A stretch of DNA of 64,000 nucleotides from assembly GCF_012276755.1 (NCBI RefSeq), contig NZ_JAAXKX010000005.1, forward strand, positions 120,241 through 184,240, in the 5' to 3' direction. This DNA is from Marichromatium bheemlicum (GTDB lineage: Bacteria > Pseudomonadota > Gammaproteobacteria > Chromatiales > Chromatiaceae). The notes under the pieces are model-generated. The model had not been told where the DNA came from. It saw nothing but the letters and a program-made list of their open reading frames with translations, and searched no databases. Every line of letters begins with the position of its first letter. The first letter of the stretch is position 1. Below, one piece after another: positions 25,167-34,280 of the stretch. Position numbers and translations under genes: made by a program.

Positions 25167-26990
25167 TCAGGCAAGCTCCGAATCCTTGTACATGTGCGCG
25201 ATGGCCTCGCCGTAGCGCTCGATCACCTTGTTGCGCTTGACCTTGAGGGTCGGGGTGAGCAACCCGTTCTCGATGGTCCAGGGCTCCAGGGTGAGGGTGA
25301 CGCGTCGGATCTTGGCGTAGCCCGGGAAGTCGCGCAGCGCCGTGCGGATGCGTTTGATCGCCTCCTTGTGCAGCTTGGCGTTGGCGAGGCTTGCCGGGTC
25401 CTCAGGATCGAGCCCGAGTTCGAGCGCCAGCCCCGGCCAGAGGTCGGGGTTGAGTACCAGCAGCGCGCTGAGATAGGACTGCCCCTCGCCGAGCACCACC
25501 ACCTGATCGAACAGCGGGTCGAGCGCGATGGCCAGCTCCATGTCGCCCGGCGGGACCTTCTCGCCGTTGGAGAGCACCAGGATGTCCTTGATGCGCCCGG
25601 TGATATAGATGTGGTTGTCCTCGATGCGTGCCTGGTCGCCGGTGTGCAGCCAACCGTCCTGGGCGAGCATCTTGGCGGTGGCGGCGTGGTTGTTCCAGTA
25701 GCCGAGCATGGTGTTGTCGCCACGCACCAGCAGCTCGTTCTCCGGACCGATGCGTACCTGCAGTCCGCGCAGGGGCACGCCGACGCTCGTGGGGATGTTC
25801 GACTGCAGGGTGTTGAAGCTGATCACCGGGCTGGTCTCGGTGAGTCCATAACCCTGCAACAGCGGCACGCCGAGCCCGATGAAGGTGCGGGCGACGTCGC
25901 TGGAGAGCGGTGCGCCGCCACTGACGGTGGCGCGCAGCCGTCCACCGAGACGCTGCTGGATGGGCTCGGCGACCTTGCGTCGCAGCAGTGGCCAGGCGAG
26001 CAACCAGGGGTGCCAGCCGGCCCGCCCCTGCTCGTACTCGAAGGCTCGCCAACCGGCGGCCACTGCCGCTCGGAACAGCCAGCGCACTGGCTTGGGGCGC
26101 TTGTCGAGCTGATCGACGATACGCTGATAAACGCGCTCGAACACGCGCGGGACGGCAATCATCGCCGTCGGACGGATGAGTTGCAGGTCCTCGGCGAGCT
26201 GCCCGATCGAGCGTGCATAGGCCACCCGCGAGCCGGCCATCATCGGCAGGTAGTAGCTGCCGGTGCGTTCGAGCATGTGCGAGAGCGGTAGGAAGGAGAG
26301 GAAGACGTCTTCGCCGTAGACGTCGATCTGGGTCAGTGCGCCGTGGGCGTTGCTGAGGATATTGCGATGGCTGAGCATCACCCCCTTGGGGCGGCCCGTG
26401 GTGCCCGAGGTGTAGACGATGGTCGCCAACGCGTCGGGGTCGCCGTCGCGTGGGGTCGGTGCCGGCGCCGTGGCCGGCAGCCAGTCCTCGGCGACCACTA
26501 CGCGGGGGTCGGCCGCGGCACAGGCGCGCGAGGCCTCGCTCGCTTCCAACAGCACCACCCGCAGCGGCCAGGGCGAGTCGCCGATGGCCTCGGCCAGACG
26601 GCGCCAGCGCCCGAGATCCTGCACTAGCAACACCTTCACCGCAGCATCGTCGAGGATGTAGGCGGCGTTGTCGGCACGGTCGTCGGTATAGAGCGGCACC
26701 GTCACCAACCCGAGCCCGAGTGCGGCCTGGTCGAACATCACCCACTCGGGGCAGTTGCGCAGCAGCACCGCAACGCGGTCGCCGGGCTCCAGCTGCTCGC
26801 CGGCGAGCGCTTGGCGCCAGCGCGCCGTCGCCTCACCGATCTCGGCCCAGGTCAGGTCCCTCCAACCGCTGCCGCGCTCGAAATGGGTGTAGGCGATGCG
26901 CTGTGGCGAGCGCGCCACCCGTTGCAGGAAGAGCCCGTCCAGGGTTCTTGCTCGGTCGATCGGGATCAAATCCTCGGACCATCGGCTCAC
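25167..26990 (-). CDS. Long-chain fatty acid-CoA ligase (AMP-forming), FadD15-like
   Basis: ANL-superfamily adenylating enzyme (607 aa) predicted to activate fatty acids to acyl-CoA at the cytoplasmic membrane. It shows IVYTSGTTGRPKGVMLSH (AMP-binding P-loop), FLPLSHMLERTGSYY (typical of the long-chain FadD15/FAA1 group), GYGLTETSPVISFN (A5), TGDQARIEDNHIYITGRIKD (A7/A8) and a C-terminal lysine region LKVKRNKVIERYG. The frame stays open to 27521. GTG 26990 is preferred because GGAGAGG precedes it at about 6 nt and the product matches family length. ATG 27047 is the alternative. It is upstream of tRNA-Gly on the same strand and divergent from the RND genes. Confidence 0.88.
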   Translation of the reverse strand: MSRWSEDLIPIDRARTLDGLFLQRVARSPQRIAYTHFERGSGWRDLTWAEIGEATARWRQALAGEQLEPGDRVAVLLRNCPEWVMFDQAALGLGLVTVPLYTDDRADNAAYILDDAAVKVLLVQDLGRWRRLAEAIGDSPWPLRVVLLEASEASRACAAADPRVVVAEDWLPATAPAPTPRDGDPDALATIVYTSGTTGRPKGVMLSHRNILSNAHGALTQIDVYGEDVFLSFLPLSHMLERTGSYYLPMMAGSRVAYARSIGQLAEDLQLIRPTAMIAVPRVFERVYQRIVDQLDKRPKPVRWLFRAAVAAGWRAFEYEQGRAGWHPWLLAWPLLRRKVAEPIQQRLGGRLRATVSGGAPLSSDVARTFIGLGVPLLQGYGLTETSPVISFNTLQSNIPTSVGVPLRGLQVRIGPENELLVRGDNTMLGYWNNHAATAKMLAQDGWLHTGDQARIEDNHIYITGRIKDILVLSNGEKVPPGDMELAIALDPLFDQVVVLGEGQSYLSALLVLNPDLWPGLALELGLDPEDPASLANAKLHKEAIKRIRTALRDFPGYAKIRRVTLTLEPWTIENGLLTPTLKVKRNKVIERYGEAIAHMYKDSELA

Positions 26991-27324
26991 GAAACTGCCC
27001 TCTCCGCCGTGTTGCTTGTCTGGATCGGACGATCTGGCGCGGACCATCCGTCTGGGTGCGCTCGAGCCCGGGGACCGATCGGTGCGCGCGAGCGGCCGGC
27101 ATCTCCCGCCCCTTGGGGCGGATCTGCTCGACTCAAGCCGGGCTACGGTATAAAGGCCGTCACCGATTTGCAATCTTTGTGCGTCATCTCCGCGGCTCGC
27201 CTCAGCGGTTGTTTGCGCCATACTGGGGCGGGTGATGCGGCGTACGGGTGTGTGGGTGGTTGTTGAAACGCCAAAGGCGCCGCAAATATAATTAAATTCT
27301 AATATTTTGACGGTTCCGAGTCCC

Positions 27325-28389
27325 ATGCGTACCATCCCCCTGATTGCGGCGCTCGCCGCTCTCACCCCAGGCCTGCTCCAGGCCGCCGAGCCCCCCATCC
27401 TCGAGACCGCGGTCGCCGAATACCGCACCCTGCCGCGCGAGTACCGTCTCGACGGCATCGTCGAGGCGATCAACCGCACCACGGTCTCGGCCCAGACCCA
27501 GGGACGGGTCGAGGTCATCACCTTCGATGTCGATGACTACGTCGAGCAGAACGCCGTGGTCGCCCGCATCAAGGACACCGAGCATCGCGCCCGGGTCGCC
27601 CAGGCCGCCGCCGACCTCAAGTCGGCCTCGGCGCGGCTGCTGCAGGCGCGCGAGGAGTTCGAGCGCATCGAGGGACTCTATGCGCGCAAGAACGTCTCCG
27701 ATTCGGCCATGGACAAGGCCACCGCCGATCTCGCCGCCGCCCAGGCCGAACTCGACTCGGCCACCGCGCGGCTCGAGCAGGCCCAGGAGCAGCTCGACTA
27801 CACCCAGATCCGTGCCCCCTATTCGGGCATCGTCACCCACCGTCATGTCGAGATCGGCGAGACCCTGTCGCCGGGACAGCCGGTGATGACCGGCATCTCG
27901 CTCGACCAGCTGCGGGTGATCGTCGACGTGCCGCAGAGCGCCATCGCCTCGGTGCGCCACGAGCCGCGTGTTCGGGTTTATCTCCCCGACGACGAGGTGG
28001 TCGAGACCGATCGCATCACCGTCTTCCCCTTCGCCGACCTCGGCTCCAACACCTTCAAGGTGCGTGTCGAGCTGCCCGAGGGCACGCCGTCGCTGTTCCC
28101 CGGTATGTTCGTCAAGACCGGCTTCGTGGTCGGGGTCAAGGACGAGTTGGTGGTGCCGCGCGCGGCGGTGGTGCATCGCTCCGAGGTCACCGGCGTCTAT
28201 GTGGTCGGTGACGATGGTCACCTGATCCTGCGTCAGATCCGCCTCGGTCGCGAACTCGACGAGGTGGTGGTGGTGCTCGCCGGGTTGAGTGCCGGCGAGC
28301 GCATCGCCCTCGACCCGATCGCCGCCGGAGTCGCACTCAAGGCCCAGGCCGAGGCGCGGCGTGCGGCCGTGGAGGCCGAACATGACTGA
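27325..28389 (+). CDS. RND efflux system periplasmic adaptor (membrane fusion protein)
   Basis: Periplasmic adaptor (354 aa) linking an inner-membrane RND pump to an outer-membrane channel. The signal peptide MRTIPLIAALAALTPGLLQA is followed by the first barrel/lipoyl half (VEAINRTTVSAQTQGRVEVI). Then come an alpha-hairpin coiled coil (about 95-165), the second lipoyl half (YTQIRAPYSGIVTHRHVEIG) and a beta-barrel domain. ATG 27325 fits the signal peptide; a TTG at 27307 is less likely. The stop overlaps the permease start by 8 bp, so the two are translationally coupled. AT-rich DNA (27280-27310) just upstream is a likely promoter region. No outer-membrane factor gene is adjacent. Confidence 0.92.
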   Translation: MRTIPLIAALAALTPGLLQAAEPPILETAVAEYRTLPREYRLDGIVEAINRTTVSAQTQGRVEVITFDVDDYVEQNAVVARIKDTEHRARVAQAAADLKSASARLLQAREEFERIEGLYARKNVSDSAMDKATADLAAAQAELDSATARLEQAQEQLDYTQIRAPYSGIVTHRHVEIGETLSPGQPVMTGISLDQLRVIVDVPQSAIASVRHEPRVRVYLPDDEVVETDRITVFPFADLGSNTFKVRVELPEGTPSLFPGMFVKTGFVVGVKDELVVPRAAVVHRSEVTGVYVVGDDGHLILRQIRLGRELDEVVVVLAGLSAGERIALDPIAAGVALKAQAEARRAAVEAEHD

Positions 28390-31300
28390 GCCGGTGCGAC
28401 AGGGACTCGCCGGCGCCATCGCCGCGCGTTTCCAGAACAGCGAGATCACCCCGCTGCTGGCGCTGCTCGGGCTGCTGCTGGGGCTGTTCGCGGTCCTGGT
28501 CACCCCGCGCGAGGAGGAGCCGCAAATCGACGTCACCTTCGCCGACGTCTTCATCCCCTATCCCGGGGCCTCGGCCAGCGAGATCGAGCACCTAGTCTCG
28601 GGGCCGGCCGAGCAGGTGCTCTCCGAGATCCAGGGTATCGAGCACATCTATTCGGTCTCTCGCCCCGGCATGGCGGTGCTCACCGTCCAGTACGAGGTCG
28701 GCGAGGACAATACCGACGCCGTGGTGCGGCTGTTCAGCAAGGTGCTGTCGAAGCAGGACTGGTTGCCGCGCAACCTCGGCGTCGGCGCCCCCATCGTCAA
28801 GCCCAAGGGCATCGACGACGTCCCCATCCTTACTGCGACCCTGTGGTCGGACGATCCCGCCGTCGGTGCCTTCGAGCTTGGTCAGGTCGCCCATGCGCTC
28901 GAACAGGAGATCAAGCGCGTCCCCGGTACCCGTGACGTCTACACCGTCGGTGCCGCCGATCAGGTGGTGCGGGTACTGCTCGACCCCCAGGCGCTGGCCG
29001 GTTACGACATCGATCTCGACGATCTGCGCCGCTCGTTGCAGGCCGGCAACACCACCAAGGACAACCTCACCCTGACCGCCGACAACCGCGAGCTGCTGGT
29101 GCAGGCCGGTACCTTCCTCACCAGCCCGCAGGAGATCGCCGACCTGGTGGTCGGGCTGCACGCCGGGCGTCCGGTCTATCTGCGCGACGTCGCCCGGGTC
29201 GAACTCGGGCCGCAGCAGCCGACCACCTCGGTACGCATGGGCGCCGGTCCCGGCGCGGCCCATACCGGGCTGGAGTTGGCCGGCACCGTCCCGGCGGTGA
29301 CCATCGCCGTGGCCAAGCTCCCCGGCACCAACGCCGTCGACGTCGCCGCGCGGGTGACCGAGCGGCTCGAACAACTGCGCGGCATCTTCATCCCCGACGG
29401 GGTCGAGTTCACCATCACCCGTGATTACGGCCAGACCGCCGACTACAAGGCCAAGAAGCTGATCACCAAGCTCATCTTCGCCACCAGCTCGGTGATCCTG
29501 CTGGTGTGGCTGACCATCGGTTGGCGCGAGGCGGTGATCGTCGGCGCGGCGGTCATCGTCACCCTGGCGTTGACCTTGTTCGCCTCGCTGGCCTGGGGCT
29601 TCACCCTCAACCGGGTGTCGCTGTTCGCGCTGATCTTCTCGATCGGCATCCTCGTCGACGACGCCATCGTGGTGGTCGAGAACATCCATCGTCACATGGC
29701 GCTGCACGCCAGCGGCGCGCGCCGGCGCCTGCTCGAGCTGATCCCGGGCGCGGTCGACGAGGTCGGCGGGCCGACCATCCTCGCCACCTTCACGGTGATC
29801 GCGGCGCTGCTGCCGATGGCCTTCGTCACCGGGCTGATGGGGCCCTACATGAGCCCGATCCCGATCAACGCCTCGATGGGTATGCTGATCTCGCTGGTGG
29901 TGGCCTTCGTCTTCACCCCGTGGATGACCAACGTCATGCTCGCGCGTCATTACGATGCCGCCCCCCAGGCCAGCGCCGGTCACGACGGCGAAGGGTCGAG
30001 CGGCGGCCGACTGGCGCGCTTCTTCGCCTCGATCATGACCCCCTTCCTCGAGGGGCGGCGCGGCTGGCGCAATCGTTGGTTCCTGTTGTTCGGTATCTTC
30101 GCGCTGATCGCCGCCTCGGTGAGCCTTGCGGTCAACCGCACCGTGATCCTCAAGATGCTGCCCTTCGACAACAAGAGCGAGTTCCAGGTGGTGCTCGACA
30201 TGCCCGAGGGCACCAGCCTCGAACACACCGCACAGGTGCTCGCTGAGATGGGCGACTATCTCGCCGGGGTTGAGGAGGTCACCGACTTCCAGGCCTATGC
30301 CGGCACCGCCGCACCGATCAACTTCAATGGTCTGGTGCGTCAGTACTACCTGCGTGAGGGCGCACATCTCGGTGATCTACAGGTCAATCTCGTCGATCTG
30401 CACCACCGCGATCGCCAGAGCCACGAGATCGCGCTGGCGCTGCGCGCGCCCTTGCAGGAGGTCGCCGAGCGTCACGGCGGGGTGGCCAAGATCGTTGAGA
30501 TCCCGCCCGGTCCGCCGGTGCTCTCGCCGCTGGTCGCCGAGGTCTATGGGATCGACTACGCCGGTCAGATCGAGACCGCGCGCGCGGTGCGCGCCCTGTT
30601 CGAGTCGACCCCGGGCATCGTCGACGTCGACGACTCGGTCGAGTACCCGGCCACCAAGCTGGTGGTGGTGGTCGATCGCGCCAAGGCCGCGCGGCTTGGG
30701 GTGGCGCAGTCGAGCATCGCCCAGGCCTTGGCCAGCGTGCTCGATGGCGAGGACATGAGCTATCTGCACGGCGCCGGGGTCAAGTACGCGGTGCCGATCC
30801 GTGTCGAGTACAGCGAGGCCGACAAGGCCGACGTCGAGCAGGTGTTGGCGCTGCGGGTGCGTGCCGAGGGTGGGGCGCTGGTGCCGCTCTCGGAGATCGT
30901 CGAGGTGGTCGAGACCGAGCGCGAGTACAGCATCTACCACAAGGATCTGCTGCCCGTGGTCTATGTCACCTCGGACGTCGCCGGTGCCACCGACAGCCCG
31001 CTCTACGGTATGTTCGCGATCTCCGCGCGGCTTGCCGAGACCATCGGGCTCGAACAGTGGTTCCTGCAGCAGCCGGGCAATCCCTATGAGAACAGTCTCA
31101 AGTGGGACGGCGAGTGGCAGATCACCTACGAGACCTTCCGCGACATGGGCGCGGCCTATGGTGTCGGGCTGATCCTGATCTATCTGTTGGTGGTGGCGCA
31201 GTTCCGCAGCTACCTGGTGCCGCTGGTGATCATGGCGCCGATTCCGCTGACCATCATCGGGATCATGCCCGGGCACGCCCTGCTCGGCGCCCAGTTCACC

Positions 31301-31639
31301 GCTACCTCGATGATCGGCATGATCGCCCTGGCCGGCATCATCGTGCGCAACTCCATCCTGCTGGTCGACTTCATCAACCAGCAGGTGCGCGAGGGCAAGG
31401 TGTTCGCCACGGCGGTGGTCGACGCGGCCGTGGTCCGCGCCCGACCGATCGCGCTCACTGCGGTTGCCGCCATGGCTGGCGCGGCCTTCATCCTCGACGA
31501 CCCGATCTTCTCCGGGCTTGGGGTGTCGCTGCTGTTCGGCCTGTTCGTCTCCACCGCCCTCACCCTGGTGGTGATCCCGGTGGTCTACTACGGCGTGATG
31601 CACAAGCGCGTCGAGTGGATCCGCCGCGCCACCGGCTGA
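28382..31639 (+). CDS. RND efflux transporter permease subunit
   Basis: Inner-membrane proton-driven exporter (1085 aa) of the AcrB/hydrophobe-amphiphile type. It has two halves of six helices, each with a large periplasmic loop. The first helix (LLALLGLLLGLFAVLVTPRE) leads into EEEPQIDVTFADVFIPYPGA, typical of the branch lacking the strict GRDD arrangement. FSIGILVDDAIVVVENIHRH carries the conserved TM4 acidic residues used for proton relay, and IIVRNSILLVDFINQQ is the equivalent in TM10. ATG 28382 overlaps the adaptor stop. Substrates cannot be read from sequence. An outer-membrane TolC partner must be encoded elsewhere. Family B repeats follow the gene. Confidence 0.93.
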   Translation: MTEPVRQGLAGAIAARFQNSEITPLLALLGLLLGLFAVLVTPREEEPQIDVTFADVFIPYPGASASEIEHLVSGPAEQVLSEIQGIEHIYSVSRPGMAVLTVQYEVGEDNTDAVVRLFSKVLSKQDWLPRNLGVGAPIVKPKGIDDVPILTATLWSDDPAVGAFELGQVAHALEQEIKRVPGTRDVYTVGAADQVVRVLLDPQALAGYDIDLDDLRRSLQAGNTTKDNLTLTADNRELLVQAGTFLTSPQEIADLVVGLHAGRPVYLRDVARVELGPQQPTTSVRMGAGPGAAHTGLELAGTVPAVTIAVAKLPGTNAVDVAARVTERLEQLRGIFIPDGVEFTITRDYGQTADYKAKKLITKLIFATSSVILLVWLTIGWREAVIVGAAVIVTLALTLFASLAWGFTLNRVSLFALIFSIGILVDDAIVVVENIHRHMALHASGARRRLLELIPGAVDEVGGPTILATFTVIAALLPMAFVTGLMGPYMSPIPINASMGMLISLVVAFVFTPWMTNVMLARHYDAAPQASAGHDGEGSSGGRLARFFASIMTPFLEGRRGWRNRWFLLFGIFALIAASVSLAVNRTVILKMLPFDNKSEFQVVLDMPEGTSLEHTAQVLAEMGDYLAGVEEVTDFQAYAGTAAPINFNGLVRQYYLREGAHLGDLQVNLVDLHHRDRQSHEIALALRAPLQEVAERHGGVAKIVEIPPGPPVLSPLVAEVYGIDYAGQIETARAVRALFESTPGIVDVDDSVEYPATKLVVVVDRAKAARLGVAQSSIAQALASVLDGEDMSYLHGAGVKYAVPIRVEYSEADKADVEQVLALRVRAEGGALVPLSEIVEVVETEREYSIYHKDLLPVVYVTSDVAGATDSPLYGMFAISARLAETIGLEQWFLQQPGNPYENSLKWDGEWQITYETFRDMGAAYGVGLILIYLLVVAQFRSYLVPLVIMAPIPLTIIGIMPGHALLGAQFTATSMIGMIALAGIIVRNSILLVDFINQQVREGKVFATAVVDAAVVRARPIALTAVAAMAGAAFILDDPIFSGLGVSLLFGLFVSTALTLVVIPVVYYGVMHKRVEWIRRATG

Positions 31640-31860
31640 TCGTCCCGCCAATCGCCGGTACGTCGGTTGGGTTGCCAGGGCGGCAACCCAACCCTCGTCG
31701 GCGCAGAAGACCGAACAGCTAAAGACTGAACCGCAAAGGCGCCAAGCGCGCAAAGTTTTTGCCGGTTGGGTTGCCCGTGCGTCTATTGCTCTATCGCTGT
31801 CCGGTGTTGGGTTGCCGATGGCAACCCAACCTACGTCCGGACCTGAGTTGTCAGCTCCCA
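31640..31860. repeat. Repeat-filled gap after the RND operon
   Basis: Contains isolated Family B-type hairpins (GGTTGGGTTGCC ... GGCAACCCAACC at about 31667-31694, and another at about 31806-31833) and a Family A half-site (GAACCGCAAAGGCGCCAAGC at about 31728). No gene is visible. The 31667-31694 hairpin lies 28 bp after the permease stop and could help end or stabilise that transcript, although it has no T-run. Confidence 0.7.
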
Positions 31861-31999
31861 GTCTCGTAGGTTGGGTTAACCGTCCGCCCGCCATGCCATC
31901 GACGAAGCTGCGGCGTTCGTCGACGGTTAACCCAACATCGGTGCGCGCCGCCAAGCGTCGAGGTCGGCGTTGGGTTGCCGCTGGCAACCCAACCTACGT
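31861..31999 (-). repeat. Family B 139-bp element, inverted copy downstream of moaD
   Basis: This 139-bp unit is the reverse complement of the units tandemly arrayed at 34281-34858, with scattered mismatches. The ends read GTAGGTTGGGTTAACCGTCC and GGCAACCCAACCTAC. Internal hairpins are a 15-bp arm pair (GTTGGGTTAACCGTC/GACGGTTAACCCAAC) and a second pair (GTTGGGTTGCC/GGCAACCCAAC). It lies just beyond the 3' end of the molybdopterin operon. Confidence 0.85.
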
Positions 32000-32040
32000 G
32001 CTTGGCGTTCTTCGCCTCTTTGTGGTTCTTCTCCCCGACG

Positions 32041-32295
32041 CTAGCCCCCCGTCACCGGCGGGAAGAGCCCGATCTCGTCGCCGTCGCTGATCTCGGTCTC
32101 GGCGCGGGCGAGGGTGTGGTTGCGCGCCATCATCAGCCGTGGGGTGGCCTCGAGGGCCTCGCGCCAGGGGCTGCCGCGCGCGCTCAGGTGCGCGACCAGC
32201 GCGCCCAGGGTGTCGACCCCGACGGGGAGTTCGATGCGCTCCTCGTCGCGACCGATGCGCTCGCGCAGGCTGGCGAAGTAGCGGACGTGGATCAT
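32041..32295 (-). CDS. moaD: Molybdopterin synthase sulfur-carrier subunit
   Basis: Ubiquitin-like small subunit (84 aa) of molybdopterin synthase. Its C-terminal glycine is thiocarboxylated by MoeB and donates sulfur to precursor Z. The product starts MIHVRYFASLRERIGRDEER and ends FPPVTGG, with the obligatory terminal Gly-Gly. It lies 7 bp downstream of moeA on the same strand and is last in moaB-moeA-moaD. Its partner moaE, and moaA and moaC, are not in this window. Confidence 0.93.
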   Translation of the reverse strand: MIHVRYFASLRERIGRDEERIELPVGVDTLGALVAHLSARGSPWREALEATPRLMMARNHTLARAETEISDGDEIGLFPPVTGG

Positions 32296-32302
32296 CGCGG
32301 TC

Positions 32303-33541
32303 TCAGTGCAGCAGCTCGGTGAAGGGGATGAACTCGACCGGGTCGCCCAGGGCGATCGCCACCCCGGGGGCGAGGTCGACCAGCCCGTCGGCCCACACCA
32401 GCGAGCGCAGCGAGGCCGAGGAGCGGCTGGCGAAGACCTCGACCCGTGGCTGTCCGCTGTCGTCCTCGACCAGCCGGGCGCGGTGGAACTCGCGGCGCTT
32501 GTCCGGGCGCGGCCAGGCGAAGGCGGCGGGCAGGCGCCGGCGACGCGGTGTGAGGTCGCCGCCGACGCCCTGCATCCGCAGCACTAGCGGGCGCACCAGC
32601 AGCGCGCAGGTGACGAACAGCGAGACCGGGTTGCCGGGGCTGCCGAAAAACGGGGTGTTGCCGATCCGCCCGAAGGCCACCGGCTTGCCCGGGCGGATCG
32701 CCACCTGGTGCAGCGCGAGCGTGCCGATGCGCTCGACGGCCGGGCGTACATGATCCTCCTCGCCGACCGAGACCCCGCCGCTGGCGATCACCAGATCGGC
32801 CGCGTCGGCGCCGCGGGCGAGCGTCTCGCAGGTCGCCTCCAGGTCATCGGGGATGCGCCCGAGATCGATCACCTCGCAGCCGAGCGCGCTGAGCATCGCC
32901 CCCAGGGTGAGACGATTGGAGTCGTAGATCTGGCCGGGGCCGAGTGGTGCGCCGGGCGCGACCAGCTCGTCGCCGCTGGCGCCGATCGCCACCCGCAGCC
33001 GGGGCCGCACCATGAGTTCGGCCAACCCCAGGCTGGCGGCGAGCCCGAGGTGCTGGGGGCCGAGCCGGGTGCCGGCGGCGATCACCTCGGTGCCGGCGGT
33101 GAAGTCCTCGCCGGCGCGGCGGATGTTGCCACCCGCCTTGCTCTCGGGCGGGATGCGCACCCGTTCGCCGTCGCGCTCGCACTGCTCCTGCATCACCACG
33201 GTGTCGGCGCCCTCGGGCACCGGGGCGCCGGTGAAGATCCGCGCGGCGCTGCCCGGCGCGAGCGGCGCGCCGACCGTGCCGGCGGTGATGCGCTGGCCGA
33301 TCGGCAGCCAGCCGTCGGCGGCGGCGAGGTCGGCATGGCGCAGTGCATAGCCGTCCATCGCGCTGTGGTCCCAGTGCGGGACCGCCAGCGGGCTGCGCAG
33401 CGGTGCGGCGAGCACCCGACCGAGCGCGGCGGCGAGCGCCACCGGTTCGCTGGTGCTGGGTGTCGGCGCCTGTTCGAGCAGCCGCGCGAGCGCGGCCTCG
33501 AGTGACAGGGCGCGGGGAGAGGCGGGACAACTGGCGGACAT
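32303..33541 (-). CDS. moeA: Molybdopterin molybdenumtransferase
   Basis: Inserts molybdate into adenylated molybdopterin to form the molybdenum cofactor (412 aa, normal length). It shows PHWDHSAMDGYALRHADL, ARIFTGAPVPEGADTVVMQE, SGDELV, GPGQIYDSNRLTL, VIASGGVSVGEEDHV and the C-terminal domain including FGSPGNPVSLFVTC. ATG 33541 gives the family N-terminus; the upstream extension is the moaB region in another frame. It is 8 bp after the moaB stop and 7 bp before moaD, so all three form one operon. The operon is bracketed by Family B repeats in opposite orientation. Confidence 0.95.
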   Translation of the reverse strand: MSASCPASPRALSLEAALARLLEQAPTPSTSEPVALAAALGRVLAAPLRSPLAVPHWDHSAMDGYALRHADLAAADGWLPIGQRITAGTVGAPLAPGSAARIFTGAPVPEGADTVVMQEQCERDGERVRIPPESKAGGNIRRAGEDFTAGTEVIAAGTRLGPQHLGLAASLGLAELMVRPRLRVAIGASGDELVAPGAPLGPGQIYDSNRLTLGAMLSALGCEVIDLGRIPDDLEATCETLARGADAADLVIASGGVSVGEEDHVRPAVERIGTLALHQVAIRPGKPVAFGRIGNTPFFGSPGNPVSLFVTCALLVRPLVLRMQGVGGDLTPRRRRLPAAFAWPRPDKRREFHRARLVEDDSGQPRVEVFASRSSASLRSLVWADGLVDLAPGVAIALGDPVEFIPFTELLH

Positions 33542-33549
33542 CGCGGACC

Positions 33550-34080
33550 TCAACGTTCGTGGAGACGGGGCAGCAGCTGGGCGAAGTTGCAGGGGCGGGT
33601 GCGGCGGTCGAGCTGGGGGGCGAGGATGCGCTCCCAGGCGGTGCGACAGGCCCCGGTCGAACCCGGCAGGCAGAACAGAAAGGTGGCGTTGGCCAGCCCG
33701 GCGAAGGCGCGCGACTGCAGTGTCGAGGGGCCGATCTCGGCGAGCGAGTAGTGACGGAACAGCTCGCCGAAGCCCTCGATCTCCTTGTCGAGCAGCGGGC
33801 GCAGCGCCTCCGGGGTGCTGTCGCGGCCGGTCACCCCGGTGCCGCCGGTGCTGATCACGACATCGACGGCGGGGTCGGCGATCCACTGCGAGACCTGGGC
33901 GCGCAGTCGGTAGATGTCGTCGGCGACGACACAGCGCGTCACCACCTGGTGCCCGGCCGTGCGCGCGGCCTCCTCGAGCAGCGCCCCCGAGGTGTCGCTG
34001 GCGAGGTCGCGACTGTCGGAGACGGTCATCAACGCGATGCGCAGTGGTAGGAACTCGGGGGATTCGGTCGTCTGGGACAT
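33550..34080 (-). CDS. moaB: Molybdenum cofactor biosynthesis protein B
   Basis: Trimeric cytoplasmic MoaB/Mog-fold protein (176 aa) that binds or adenylates molybdopterin. It shows [38 protein letters not shown] (the molybdopterin-binding signature) and [18 protein letters not shown]. The start at 34080 is clear from the family alignment ([20 protein letters not shown]). It is the first gene of moaB-moeA-moaD; its promoter must lie in 34081-34280 or inside the adjoining repeat array. Confidence 0.93.
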   Translation of the reverse strand: MSQTTESPEFLPLRIALMTVSDSRDLASDTSGALLEEAARTAGHQVVTRCVVADDIYRLRAQVSQWIADPAVDVVISTGGTGVTGRDSTPEALRPLLDKEIEGFGELFRHYSLAEIGPSTLQSRAFAGLANATFLFCLPGSTGACRTAWERILAPQLDRRTRPCNFAQLLPRLHER

Positions 34081-34280
34081 GCGGCAAGACTCCCTGCTGG
34101 CTCCGTGATCCGAGACGGGCGTGTACACGCCGTGCGTTCTGGTCATCATCGCCGCCCGCTGCGGGGCTGGCAAGGGGGCAGCTCCCAGCCGCCAGTCGCC
34201 GGGGCTGATGGCTGGGCGCTGGTTGCTGGTTGCTGAACGCTGATTCGAACCGCAAAGACGCCAAGCGCGCGAAGCAAGTC

